Notes: generated from the letters alone by a model not told the origin. A DNA stretch of 64,000 bases from Aminobacterium mobile DSM 12262 (GCF_000526395.1 NZ_JAFZ01000001.1:186001-250000); one strand, 5' to 3'. Shown: positions 40,816 to 50,186, numbered from the stretch's first letter. Numbers and translations: made by a program.

Positions 40816-42024
40816 TTATTTATGTTTCTTAAGCCAGTTTATAGCCATGGTTGACATGACAGCAGAGCCAATCCATAGCACGTCCTCATCTACTGCGAAG
40901 CGCGAGTTATGGTGAGGGTAAATCTGTCCTTTTTCCTCATTGCAACTCGGGTGGAAAAAGAAAGTGCCAGGAACTTCTTCAAGGAAGAAGGCAATGTCTT
41001 CTCCTCCCATAGAGGGATTTTTGATCTCTTTTACGTGCGCCTCTCCAAGAACAGCTACGGCAGCCTGACGAAGTTCCTCTGTTACGTCAGGGTCGTTTAC
41101 AACAGGAGAAGGCCCTTCCCAACCATATCGGAATTCAATCTCTCCTCGCATCCCCTGAGCGACTGTTTGGGCAATAGTTTCAATCCGGTCTGCTAAAACT
41201 TTCCGGGTGTCGTTGGTAAGAGCTCTTACAGTTCCACTAATACGGCATTCTCCAGGAATAATATTAAAAGCGGAGCCGGCATGAATTTCCCCAATAGAGA
41301 TAACGGCTGGTTCTACAGGATTCATCTCGCGACTTACGATTGTCTGAAGTTCAGTTACGATATGACAAGCAATGCTGATTGGGTCGATAGAACCATGAGG
41401 ATACGCACCGTGACTTCCTTTCCCCTTCACTACAATCTCAAATCGATCCATGCATGCCATAAAGCTTCCTGAACGATATCCAATATCGCCTGGTTTAAGA
41501 TCATCATTCCAAAGAGAACCGGTATGAAGAGCTACTATAACGTCAGGACGTGGGTCCTCTAAAGCGCCATCATCTATCATGCGTTTGGCGCCACCATACC
41601 CTACTTTACAACCTTCTTCTCCTGGCTGAAAAATAAACTTTACAGATCCTTCCAAATGATCTTTGTTATCAGCAAGGATTTTCGCGGCTCCAAGGGCCAT
41701 AGCTGTATGTACGTCGTGACCGCAAGCGTGCATGCACCCGTTCTTAGAAGCAAAGGGAAGGCCTGTTTCTTCCTTTATGGGAAGACCGTCGCAATCAGCG
41801 CGAAGGGCGAATACTTTTCCTGGCTTGCTCCCTTTAAGTACGGCAACAACTCCATGTCCTGCAACTCCCTTTCTGTAGGGAATGCCCATTTCATCCAGAC
41901 AAGCACAGATATATGCTTCGGTCTGAACAGTATCCATCTCTGTTTCGGGGATTTGATGCAGGTCTCGTCTCCAAGCTACAACCTGTTCCTGCAACGCCAA
42001 TGCTTCTTTCTTTGTTGTTTCCAA
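40816..42024 (-). CDS. M20D family amidohydrolase/aminoacylase
   Basis: 402 residues with a TTG start at 42024, six bases after GAGGGGGAG. Metal-binding and catalytic motifs of the M20D family: ALRADCDGLPI, MHACGHDVHTA, FIFQPGEEGCKVGYGG, a dimerisation lid domain (KGKGSHGAYPHGSIDPI) and the final MGGEDIAFFLEEVPGTFFF. Related enzymes hydrolyse N-acyl amino acids or amino-acid conjugates (hippurate, indole-acetyl-amino acids, N-acetyl-diaminopimelate). It is the last gene after a DUF5058 membrane protein and a second membrane protein, an arrangement suggesting uptake and cleavage of one conjugate. Confidence 0.92.
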   Translation of the reverse strand: METTKKEALALQEQVVAWRRDLHQIPETEMDTVQTEAYICACLDEMGIPYRKGVAGHGVVAVLKGSKPGKVFALRADCDGLPIKEETGLPFASKNGCMHACGHDVHTAMALGAAKILADNKDHLEGSVKFIFQPGEEGCKVGYGGAKRMIDDGALEDPRPDVIVALHTGSLWNDDLKPGDIGYRSGSFMACMDRFEIVVKGKGSHGAYPHGSIDPISIACHIVTELQTIVSREMNPVEPAVISIGEIHAGSAFNIIPGECRISGTVRALTNDTRKVLADRIETIAQTVAQGMRGEIEFRYGWEGPSPVVNDPDVTEELRQAAVAVLGEAHVKEIKNPSMGGEDIAFFLEEVPGTFFFHPSCNEEKGQIYPHHNSRFAVDEDVLWIGSAVMSTMAINWLKKHK

Positions 42025-42072
42025 GAGTGACTCCCCCTCTTATCCTGTGTGATGTGATCTGAAATGTAAAAT

Positions 42073-42761
42073 TTAATGTAAAAGCCCTTTCTTATAGAGC
42101 AAGCGCCCAAAGCCGATAGTGCCAAAAACAGAACCAATGATAACAATCCATGACTCCGCTAAAAAAGATAGGCCGATAGCGGGCCCTCCAATGAACAGGA
42201 GCAAGGGGATACCTAGTCCGGCTGCTGCAAGGGCTGGATATTTTAATGTAAATTGGCCAAAAACTGCACCAAAAATAGCCGCTACAGTGTACTGCTTAAA
42301 AGCAATAGCTATAGGTTCCGGGAAGATAGCAAGCAATGTTGCTCCAGCTACCGCCGCTAATGTAGTGAAAAAAGGTTCGTTACCACTGAGTCAGTGAGAC
42401 CAAGGGTTGAAACAATTTCAGCTTCTTGTGTCCCTGGCTTGACGCCGACAACTTCCTGTGCGACGGCGGAGCAAGGGACGCGGAGATTTCCCATGTTACC
42501 TGTGAGGAAGGTAATATAGGTACCTGTAAGACCCAATATAGGGTAATAAGACACCAACTCCACTATGTAAAATGCCCCAAAAATGGTAGCAATCATAGCC
42601 CAGGCTTTAAGTGCTACGGAGAGAGGCGGAAAAGCCCCAAACCGAAGGAATAAATATACGTTAGGTAAAAAACACATCAGCATAGGAACTATGATAGTTA
42701 TAACTCCTATCTTTACAGCTGGCTTTTTCCATATTTTGTCGAATTCTTCATGACTGACCAT
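42073..42761 (-). pseudogene. Membrane protein split by a -1 frameshift at a run of six T (partner of the DUF5058 protein)
   Basis: Two adjacent minus-strand reading frames (42357-42761, 134 residues; 42073-42336, about 87 residues) join into one protein of about 229 residues if one base is gained at the T6 run (A6 at 42368-42373 on the plus strand). The first frame ends NLFSLH and stop; a -1 shift gives NLF-FTTLAAVAGATLLAIF and runs straight into the second frame. Several membrane spans are present (VITIIVPMLMCFLP, YYPILGLTGTYITFLTGN, VAAIFGAVFGQF). The run could be a slippage site, a real disabling indel, or a sequencing error. It lies 17 bases after the DUF5058 gene. Confidence 0.75.
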
Positions 42762-42778
42762 AATAGAGCCTCCTTTAG

Positions 42779-43510
42779 CTAGACGAGAATAACAGCTACA
42801 GCCATTCCTATGAGCATGGCGATACCAAGGGTATATTCACGGAGCCAAGTAAGTTTTTTTGCTAAATGCATCATAAGAACCATGCCGAGCAACCCTCCGA
42901 TAGCAGCATAGAGGGGGCCACCGCCACCAGCCAGGCCAGACTGAAGTTCTCGAAGTCCAGAAACTATATTTCGAGAATTGAGAAATCCAAAACACCCTAA
43001 CATAGCGCCACCAGACATAATAGCAAGCCATACAGGATCTCCGCCCCCCATTTTCTCTCGCATACCCTCTAGCTTATGAGTGAAGAGAGCGGCACAGATA
43101 AGCCAACCTGTACCATTAATGGTCATGGTCCACCACGATGTGGCCAAAGCGGTTAAGTCGTAATCTGCCGACCCAAACTTAACGCCAAGCGCTTCGGCTC
43201 CAATAGTAGCCGCTGTTAACTCAGTGGGAGCGGCTCCGATAATGGAAAGCCGCAGCCATGTAATAGGCCCGCCAACAACAGACATCATACCTACCATAAC
43301 AATAAAAATAGCTATGGACGGCCCAATGGCAGAAATAGCGCCAGCTCGAAGGCCGCGGACGCATTTTTCGCGGGGAAATCCAATCTGATCTGCAGCTCTG
43401 AAAGAAAGGCGGATATACAAAAGAGATTGTATTAGAACGATGACTATGATAGCAATAGCAATGCCCCAAATGAGCCAACTATTTGCTATTTGAAGAACAG
43501 CCTCTGGCAT
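42779..43510 (-). CDS. DUF5058 family integral membrane protein
   Basis: 243 residues from the ATG at 43510, which follows GGAGGTGTTTTTGTT; a longer in-frame start lacks a ribosome site. About seven hydrophobic segments with a conserved polar/Gly-rich core (EKCVRGLRAGAISAIGPSIA, FIVMVGMMSVVGGPITWLRL, IGAAPTELTAATIGAEA). The family has no proven role; it is found with M20 amidohydrolases, as here, so a transport role for the amidohydrolase substrate is inferred. First gene of a three-gene operon downstream of a PucR regulator. Confidence 0.8.
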   Translation of the reverse strand: MPEAVLQIANSWLIWGIAIAIIVIVLIQSLLYIRLSFRAADQIGFPREKCVRGLRAGAISAIGPSIAIFIVMVGMMSVVGGPITWLRLSIIGAAPTELTAATIGAEALGVKFGSADYDLTALATSWWTMTINGTGWLICAALFTHKLEGMREKMGGGDPVWLAIMSGGAMLGCFGFLNSRNIVSGLRELQSGLAGGGGPLYAAIGGLLGMVLMMHLAKKLTWLREYTLGIAMLIGMAVAVILV

Positions 43511-43565
43511 AACAAAAACACCTCCACAGTATTCCAACGACAACAGCGTTTTTTGCATATTCGTT

Positions 43566-43581
43566 TGTGTGCGCGCTCACA
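43566..43581. promoter_or_regulatory. CRP/FNR-like palindrome upstream of the DUF5058 operon
   Basis: TGTGTGCGCGCTCACA differs from TGTGA-N6-TCACA at one position and is a 16-base palindrome with one mismatch. It lies 56 bases before the DUF5058 start codon. No CRP/FNR gene is in the window. Confidence 0.4.
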
Positions 43582-43641
43582 CGAAACAAAACATAGTCGC
43601 AACTTTCACAAGAAATTGTATCTGTAATGGAGGCAATAAAC

Positions 43642-43727
43642 ATCGTCCCTCAAAAACAATATAAGGTTCAAGTTTATGTTCCTAAGGGACGATTTCGTTT
43701 CTTTTTTAGTTTTTATAGAAACTAAAA
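43642..43727 (-). terminator. Two hairpins after the pucR gene
   Basis: TTTTAGTTT/AAACTAAAA (43704-43727, six-base loop) lies just past the pucR stop, and ATCGTCCCT/AGGGACGAT (43642-43650 and 43685-43693, 34-base loop) further on. Neither has a clean T run on the minus strand, so transcription into the DUF5058 operon may be only partly stopped. The rest of the gap carries the CRP-like site. Confidence 0.4.
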
Positions 43728-43732
43728 GACAA

Positions 43733-45349
43733 TTATTTATCTAGATATTTGTCCATAAGATACAATTTTAATGAAAGAGCCACATTGAGGCGATCTTCAC
43801 TATCATTCGTATTGAGGTCTATGAGCTCGCAAATTTTTCTGTAACGATATTTCAATGTGTTGTAATGGAGTGAAAGGTCTTGAGCTGCGGCTTTCAACTG
43901 CCAGTTGCAACGTACAATAGTCTCGAGGGTTTCAACGAGTTGATTCTTTTTCTTTTTGTCGTGTTCGATAAGTTTCCCTATATAGTCGTAATAGAAAGCC
44001 ACGGCTTCTTTTGTGTTATAGAGGTTGCCGAGAAGCTTATAGACGCCAAGATCTCTCCAGAAAATAGCATGTCCGCCGCCACAGGTTGTTCGTATCATTT
44101 CCAGAGCTTTTTGCGCCTCTTCATAACTTTGGTGGCAAGCAAATATACTATCTTTTGTATTTCCTACACCAATAGTAACGGTAAAATGTGTTTTTTTCGA
44201 AACTTCTTCTTGGATTGACGTAAGCGTTCTTAATAGTTTCTTTTTAAATTCATCGTAGTCACGTAGAGATGATGGAATGATATAAGCTATGGAATCGCTC
44301 ATCTCTGCGTAGGGAACGTTAGGAAAATCCTTTTTTGTGATAGAGGTAGAAATGTTATAAATCCGCTGTTTTACCTCATCAAGAGTAGCTACTGCTTCGT
44401 CAATTTGCCGAGCTGTCTCAAACTGATGCTTGTAGTTATCTATATCGACTACCATTACAGCCTGAGGGCCGCGTAAATCCCAGTCGAAAAGTTGAGCACG
44501 ATTCCAGACCTCCTTCTCAAACCGGACATTTTTTAAAAGGATGTCCTGGACAAATTCATCACGATATCGTTTCTCAGCTTCACTTTTAGCGATCCGTTTT
44601 TGAGTGCAAATTAAAATAGCTGTAATAGCATGAGAAATAGAGATGTCCCAACTTTTAGGAAGGGTCCCTAAGTCCTCTACATCGAAGAAAAGATACCCGT
44701 ATGTTTTATCTCCAATAACTGCTTGTCGATTAGGGATCTCACGCACAAGTTGGGGTAAACTTGTTCTCCGGATACGGTCGACAAAGTCCTCAGATTGGGC
44801 ACAGTAATAATTTTGTCCAAATACCGTATCGACAAAAGCTAAATCTACATGAATAAAGTACTGAAGGTTGTCGAGTATTTCGTCGATACTTTCTCCGTTC
44901 ATAATAAGCTCGTAGAAAGATTGACTAACTTTCTCGGAGAAACGCAGCTCCTGAGCTTGTGCGTTTACTACATTAGAGAGTACCGGATTAATAATATCGC
45001 TAAAAGCAAAATCAATAGGTACATTAATAATGGGGAAACGAAGCTTGTTTGCTGCTTCTATTACTTCAGTTGGGAGAGTTTTCAAAAAGCGTTCCAACTT
45101 TATGCCAATGGCAGCCATTCCTCCCTTACTTAGATTCTCGATTACTTGCACCAGGGCTGTAGGATCATCTTTGAAAATATATCCAGAGGTAATGACAAAT
45201 TCTCCTCCATGAACCCATCTCTCTATATCTGGAGCATCAAGAACAGTGACCGTAGATACAAGATTCGTATCAAGGCCACTTTCTCCAGCAACAATTTTCA
45301 TTCGTCTCAACTCTGGGATTCGAAGCATTTGGCGTACAGTAATGGTCAT
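43733..45349 (-). CDS. PucR family transcriptional regulator
   Basis: 538 residues. N-terminal PucR domain (about 5-125: MTITVRQMLRIPELRRMKIVAG, VHGGEFVITSGYIFKDD), a middle GGDEF-like/CdaR domain (about 285-410) and a C-terminal PucR-type helix-turn-helix (about 470-530: CNWQLKAAAQDLSLHYNTLKYRYRKI). Such proteins activate purine, amino-acid or polyamine catabolism. It lies directly upstream of the DUF5058/M20 operon on the same strand, its likely target. AGGGAG precedes the ATG by nine bases. Confidence 0.92.
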   Translation of the reverse strand: MTITVRQMLRIPELRRMKIVAGESGLDTNLVSTVTVLDAPDIERWVHGGEFVITSGYIFKDDPTALVQVIENLSKGGMAAIGIKLERFLKTLPTEVIEAANKLRFPIINVPIDFAFSDIINPVLSNVVNAQAQELRFSEKVSQSFYELIMNGESIDEILDNLQYFIHVDLAFVDTVFGQNYYCAQSEDFVDRIRRTSLPQLVREIPNRQAVIGDKTYGYLFFDVEDLGTLPKSWDISISHAITAILICTQKRIAKSEAEKRYRDEFVQDILLKNVRFEKEVWNRAQLFDWDLRGPQAVMVVDIDNYKHQFETARQIDEAVATLDEVKQRIYNISTSITKKDFPNVPYAEMSDSIAYIIPSSLRDYDEFKKKLLRTLTSIQEEVSKKTHFTVTIGVGNTKDSIFACHQSYEEAQKALEMIRTTCGGGHAIFWRDLGVYKLLGNLYNTKEAVAFYYDYIGKLIEHDKKKKNQLVETLETIVRCNWQLKAAAQDLSLHYNTLKYRYRKICELIDLNTNDSEDRLNVALSLKLYLMDKYLDK

Positions 45350-45365
45350 GTATAAAAACTCCCTT

Positions 45366-45427
45366 CAATGTCTCTTTTCTCTGTTCTCTCATGCGATCTG
45401 GTTAACAACGTCTCTTTTCTCTGTTCT
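45366..45427. repeat. Short direct repeat between the tamB-like and pucR genes
   Basis: GTCTCTTTTCTCTGTTCT occurs at 45370-45387 and again at 45410-45427, exactly 40 bases apart; CAAT/CAAC before each extends the match to 22 with one difference. It occupies the gap between the end of the tamB-like gene and the start of pucR. Confidence 0.75.
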
Positions 45428-45428
45428 T

Positions 45429-48400
45429 TTATAGCCCGCCATTAGAAGAAGATGCTCCAGCATCGTTTTCTTTACTAGGGCTTGGCGAGATCTCTTCAAT
45501 TTCTTCTGGTTTTATTATTTGTTTTAACAGGTTTTCCATAAGTTGTTTTTTTACTTGTTCTCCCGGGCTGAGCGAGCTATCTTTCCCCTCTCCAGTCGGA
45601 AAAGATAGCTTAATGGTTATATCGTCAATTTCATCGTCTCTTTTCTCCCGTGTGAAGGAGCTGTCTGTCGGTATAGGCGATTTTTGAACAGGCTGAGAGA
45701 CTTTTAAATCGTACATTTTAAGATTGTCCCATGTCCCTTCAAGTGTAAAACTAGCCTCACGAAAATCTCGTACAGAGTAATACCCGCCTAAAAGTCCAGA
45801 TAGGAACTTTTGAAGCAACAGGGGGTCTGTAATATTGTCTCCCACGCTTATGAGTCCCTTGATACCGCCAAGGAGGGCATTTAAAGCTTTCAAATTAATG
45901 TCTCCCATGCATTTTAGCGAAACGGTTTTATCTCCAAATCCAAGAGAGCCGCTTGCGTTTAAATAGCGATAAACAGGATCATTAGGAAAAGCGGAAATCC
46001 TGCTTCCTGGAAGGAGATAAAGGCTTCTTCCGTCGAGATTGAAATTAGCCATGATCGAACGATAACCAATTTTATCTGTGCCGCTTACTTTCTTAACAAG
46101 AGGGAATCCTTCTATGGCCCCTTCTTTTATATAGAGAGAGCCACTTCCGAAAACAAACTTTAACTGCCCCATTGTGCCAGAAGCATCAAGTTTGAGGGTC
46201 CCTTCCCCGGAGAGTTTCCCTTCTGGTGGTAGCCAGTCTATAGAGGCTTTTTCCAAGTCAAGCCCTTCTACTATAACATTTGCGTCCCACCTAAACTTTT
46301 GAGGATCGAAACTCCCAGAGATTGTACCTTCCCCTCCGTATGCTTGAACCTCCCCATCTGTAATTAAAAATTTCCCATCAGAACTTGTTTCAATGGGAAG
46401 CTGAATTCTGGAAAGAGTAAAGCCGTATAGTTTCATCTCTGAAGAAGAGATAAGCCCACTGCCACGAAGGCCTTTTTCGCTAACTTTCCCTTTCCATGAA
46501 GCGTTAAGGAAGCCAGAAAAGCGTCCTTTCCCATTTCCATTGGCAGCGAGAAGTTCAAGGGGAATGCCTTTTTCTCCTGTCGTTAAAGAAATTTCCCATC
46601 CGTCTTTAGCAAGGTCTCCTCCGCCTAGAATGGTTACAGGAACATTTTTATATATTCCATCGAGGGAAAAAACAAAAGCTCCGTCTTTTTGGGGTTGGGC
46701 TTTTAATGAGACGTCACTCAGAACAAGTCCGCCAATACGAATATGTTGAGATGTGCCTGTAGCCGAGATAGATGGCCGTTGTAGGGGGCCAGAAATAGAA
46801 ATCTCACCAGCGATGTTCCCATCTACAGGTGATTGAGAAAGCCATTGTGACACTATTGCCTGGAGATTTGTGGGAGGGATGGTAATGTTCATATTTAACC
46901 CTTTCCCCACAGAAAATGTACCTGCCCCTTCCAATAATGACCCCGCTAGCATGGCCGTAACAGTTTCTATTTGTAACTCTGTTGGCGTCCCTTCTATTTT
47001 CGCTGTAACTTTATCGAAAAGAAGGCCAGAAAGCGTCATGTTCTCTCCTTCTATGATGGCTGTTAATAAAGGAGCCCTCGAGGTGCCAAGGATGTTGAAA
47101 GTTCCATTTACTTCCCCATCCATTTTTTGCCAGCCTGCCAAGGTAGGACCCATTTTGTTTACTTTCATGTGACGTATATCCCCTGTTATATTGAGAGCTA
47201 TTCCAGGTTGAGCTATGTCAAAGGTACCGGAAAGCAGAAAAAGCCCTCCCCATATCCTTCCTCTGATTGCGTCTAGCGAAAATAGATTTTTTCTATACTT
47301 TCCCGACATTTCAAGGTCTTGAAGAGGAACCTTTTCAAAAATTTTATTGTTCTCCCCTTTTGCATTTATAGTAAAAATAGGATCTTTAAGAGAACCTGAA
47401 ATTTGCCATGTTGCCGATAGAGATCCTGAAGCATGAAGAGGCTTTATATCTGGTAGAAGAGTCTCAAGAGCAGCAGTGGACAGGTTGTTCATGTTTCCTC
47501 TTATGTTGCAAATGGGTTCTTCTTTTGCGAAGAGGTGTTGTATCTCCCCCCCTCCTTTAATAGATGTTTTCTGAAAAAGAGCAGCGAAAGAGGGAATAGT
47601 AGTAATATTTCCCTTTTGTATGAAATCTAGGGCAAAACTTTCCAGGATATTACCTTTTATTCGAATCCGTTTAGATCGGATCTCTCCCTGAATTTCTGGT
47701 GAAGTAGAAAGACCTTGAAGAGAAACAGCAGCAGATACATCCCCTTCGAGGAGAAGAGCTTGAAATTCCGGCGTTATTTTTTGTATATTTTTGAGAGAAA
47801 GTTTCGGCACATCGAATGCAAGATCAAGGTTCGCCCCTTTTTCTTTAATAGTAATAGTGCCCTTCCCTTTTACTGGAGTAGCATGCCACAACCCCGAAGC
47901 ATCTACAGTTATGAGGTGCTCTGGAGAGAAAAAAAGTTTCCCAGTCAGCTTTTCTAGAGGGAAGCCGGAAAGGACAGCAGACGTGCTAGTAAAGGTGGTG
48001 ACTCCTTCTCTCTTCCCATTATGTATTGCCAACTCTACGCGGAGGGTATCGAGAGTTCCTTGTGCAAAACGAAGCCAGGGGAAAACGCCATACCATTCAG
48101 CTGTTTTTAACTCATGTCCCGTTACGTCTATCTGAACCATTTTTTGAGGAGAGATAACGATATTTCCCTGTACGTTGCTTCCAAAGAACAATCCATTTAT
48201 GTCAAGAAAACTTAACGTCTTACCATCCCATGCCCAACGAGTTGTTCCCTGCGAAACGTCGAATCCCCAAATGTGCCCCTTCTCCACGGAAAGCTGCCCT
48301 TCCGCAACAAGGGATGGCCAACGGCCGCGAAGAATAATGCTGGAAGAAACGGTCCCTTCTAAAGGACGATCAATAGTCTTCTTAGCCGGAGGGAAAGCGA

Positions 48401-49088
48401 GCATGAATTTTGAGAGATTCACATTCTCTATTTTGCCGGCAAGCCCTATTTCCGGGCATACATATCCAGAAAGTTGGATAGTCCCTTCAGCTATTTTAAA
48501 ATTCATATATTTAACAGAAATTCTCTCCCCTACTTGCCCTTCCATATTGATCCAGAGAGGGGCGTTATTTATTTTCACCCGCCCGTCTACTGTAATGTGT
48601 TGGTTATTTACTGATATTTTGCCTCTCCCAATATCTACAATACCTAAAGAAGAGCTGGTAATTTTCCCTTGGGATACGATGATATCCATAACAATATCTT
48701 GAGGTAGGTTCCATCTCCTAGCTTCCTCTTTTTTAAAAGATAGAAAGTGGTCTATGGAAAGAGAGAATTTTTCTAGACGAAGTCTCTTTAATCTCGGGTG
48801 GTCTGTTGCAAGAGATAATAGAGAGGGCCGAATAGAAAGAGTGCTAACCTGTCCAACAATAGCCTGACCGTTAGATATAACAACATCATTTATTGTAAAC
48901 CCTCCAAGGGGGTTCCCATGAATGTCTCCTATTTCTATAGAATAAGAAGTCGCTGTTTCCAAGATTTTTTCCAAAGCTGCTCGAAGCGATGCAGTCCCGA
49001 GATCAATTTTAACGAAGGGGAGGAAAAAGATACCTCCTATCGAACAAATGAGGACGAATAGTAAAACAAAATAAATGGATCTTTTCAT
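45429..49088 (-). CDS. tamB: TamB/AsmA-like envelope protein
   Basis: 1219 residues. A single N-terminal membrane anchor (about 5-25) is followed by a very long repetitive beta-strand region (repeated units such as EGTVSSSIILRGRWPSLVAEGQLSV, ISGSLKDPIFTINAKGENN, GEISISGPLQRPSISATG), characteristic of the TamB/YhdP/AsmA bridge proteins that span the periplasm and move lipids or assist outer-membrane protein insertion. The last 80 residues are charged and Ser/Pro-rich, an unusual tail. Its presence shows a diderm envelope. Located beside the putative oriC. Confidence 0.85.
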   Translation of the reverse strand: MKRSIYFVLLFVLICSIGGIFFLPFVKIDLGTASLRAALEKILETATSYSIEIGDIHGNPLGGFTINDVVISNGQAIVGQVSTLSIRPSLLSLATDHPRLKRLRLEKFSLSIDHFLSFKKEEARRWNLPQDIVMDIIVSQGKITSSSLGIVDIGRGKISVNNQHITVDGRVKINNAPLWINMEGQVGERISVKYMNFKIAEGTIQLSGYVCPEIGLAGKIENVNLSKFMLAFPPAKKTIDRPLEGTVSSSIILRGRWPSLVAEGQLSVEKGHIWGFDVSQGTTRWAWDGKTLSFLDINGLFFGSNVQGNIVISPQKMVQIDVTGHELKTAEWYGVFPWLRFAQGTLDTLRVELAIHNGKREGVTTFTSTSAVLSGFPLEKLTGKLFFSPEHLITVDASGLWHATPVKGKGTITIKEKGANLDLAFDVPKLSLKNIQKITPEFQALLLEGDVSAAVSLQGLSTSPEIQGEIRSKRIRIKGNILESFALDFIQKGNITTIPSFAALFQKTSIKGGGEIQHLFAKEEPICNIRGNMNNLSTAALETLLPDIKPLHASGSLSATWQISGSLKDPIFTINAKGENNKIFEKVPLQDLEMSGKYRKNLFSLDAIRGRIWGGLFLLSGTFDIAQPGIALNITGDIRHMKVNKMGPTLAGWQKMDGEVNGTFNILGTSRAPLLTAIIEGENMTLSGLLFDKVTAKIEGTPTELQIETVTAMLAGSLLEGAGTFSVGKGLNMNITIPPTNLQAIVSQWLSQSPVDGNIAGEISISGPLQRPSISATGTSQHIRIGGLVLSDVSLKAQPQKDGAFVFSLDGIYKNVPVTILGGGDLAKDGWEISLTTGEKGIPLELLAANGNGKGRFSGFLNASWKGKVSEKGLRGSGLISSSEMKLYGFTLSRIQLPIETSSDGKFLITDGEVQAYGGEGTISGSFDPQKFRWDANVIVEGLDLEKASIDWLPPEGKLSGEGTLKLDASGTMGQLKFVFGSGSLYIKEGAIEGFPLVKKVSGTDKIGYRSIMANFNLDGRSLYLLPGSRISAFPNDPVYRYLNASGSLGFGDKTVSLKCMGDINLKALNALLGGIKGLISVGDNITDPLLLQKFLSGLLGGYYSVRDFREASFTLEGTWDNLKMYDLKVSQPVQKSPIPTDSSFTREKRDDEIDDITIKLSFPTGEGKDSSLSPGEQVKKQLMENLLKQIIKPEEIEEISPSPSKENDAGASSSNGGL

Positions 49089-49188
49089 TGCCCACCTCTT
49101 ACCCTTTCTTAGTTCACATATATATAAAGTTCACGATACTCTCTCTTGAAGATTTTGTCATCGGGAAGACGTGTAAAGAATACTCGTT

Positions 49189-49350
49189 TGATAATTTTAA
49201 TTATTCAGTTTAAAACTACACACATATAGAGCCTTTTTAAAGGGCGTGGATATGTGGATAAGTGGATAACCCAGTGGAGAAGTCGTGGATTTAGTCCCAC
49301 TTACCCCGTGCATTATAAGGATTGTGGATAACTTGTCCAGATGTGGAAAT
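49189..49350. other. Candidate chromosomal origin (oriC): AT-rich element and DnaA-box cluster
   Basis: In a 291-base non-coding gap, an A/T-only-like stretch (49189-49217) is followed by a same-orientation array: perfect DnaA boxes TGTGGATAA at 49253-49261 and 49323-49331, one-mismatch AGTGGATAA at 49261-49269, and weaker CGTGGATAT (49245), AGTGGAGAA (49273), CGTGGATTT (49284) and TGTGGAAAT (49342). rsmG-parA-parB and a perfect parS lie within 5 kb, a usual origin neighbourhood. dnaA itself is not in the window. Confidence 0.7.
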
Positions 49351-49379
49351 CATTTATAAAGCCACTAGGCTCTTTCCCA

Positions 49380-50186
49380 TTAGTAGACAAGAGTAAACAG
49401 CTGTAATGGGCTATTTAGAATAATTTCACCTCCGCTATTTCCTGAAATCACCTTCCCTACCCCCTCTATGTGAGTCCCTTTTTTTATACTATTTAAAGGA
49501 AAAAGATCTTTTTCGCTTTTATATATGATAAGTGAGAGGCGTCCATCACGGAAAATATAACGTAAAGGCGTTTCTTTTACATCTTGAATTGTTGCAGAAA
49601 AAGAGACAAAATGTCCTCTCAGGAAAGGAAGGAACTCCCATATCTGTTTCGCAGTGAAACGACGATGACGAGCTAGTCTCCAAAGGCCCGCTTCCCTCTC
49701 GCAAGCGTCTCGAAAAGCATTTTGAATTCGGGATACATACTTAACATTAGGAGGAATGGTAGAAGGCATTGCTACACCCTGGCGTACGAGCTCTTCATTG
49801 ACTAAAAATGTTCCTTCTTTCGTAATGCACCAAATATAGGCAAGAAGACGTTGGTAACAATCCCGTTTTTCAACGTCAAACTCTAAGAGGATTTGTCCCA
49901 TTTGGAGCAGTTGTGTATTCATCTGAAGGGCTTCCTCCCCTAGTTCCTCTTCTCCACGATGGGGGTGGTGGAGTTCTGGTGTATCTATGAGAAGATAGCG
50001 CACCCGTTTTTCTGTTCCGTCGGGGAGAGACACAGAAATAGTATCTCCGTCAATAACTTTCCTCACAGAGACAGGGCAAAAGAAAGACGTGCAGGAAGCT
50101 TGTGAAGAAATAACGAAGATGGAGATAAGAACAACAAAAAGAAGCCATAACACAAAAAAGCGTTGCGTTCTTTTTTTAACATTCAT
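49380..50186 (-). CDS. Staphylococcal-nuclease-like (thermonuclease) secreted protein
   Basis: 268 residues from the ATG at 50186, overlapping the previous stop by four bases. A membrane/signal segment (about 10-28) is followed by an SNase OB-fold domain: VRKVIDGDTISVSLPDG, VRYLLIDTPE, YQRLLAYIW and a helix with REAGLWR. Catalytic Asp/Arg/Glu positions appear retained (DGDT, RYLLIDTPE, KRDCYQR). A second small beta domain (about 195-268) resembles an OB-fold/tRNA-anti module (GHFVSFSATIQDVKE, KKGTHIEGVGKVI). Probable extracytoplasmic nuclease. Confidence 0.88.
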   Translation of the reverse strand: MNVKKRTQRFFVLWLLFVVLISIFVISSQASCTSFFCPVSVRKVIDGDTISVSLPDGTEKRVRYLLIDTPELHHPHRGEEELGEEALQMNTQLLQMGQILLEFDVEKRDCYQRLLAYIWCITKEGTFLVNEELVRQGVAMPSTIPPNVKYVSRIQNAFRDACEREAGLWRLARHRRFTAKQIWEFLPFLRGHFVSFSATIQDVKETPLRYIFRDGRLSLIIYKSEKDLFPLNSIKKGTHIEGVGKVISGNSGGEIILNSPLQLFTLVY

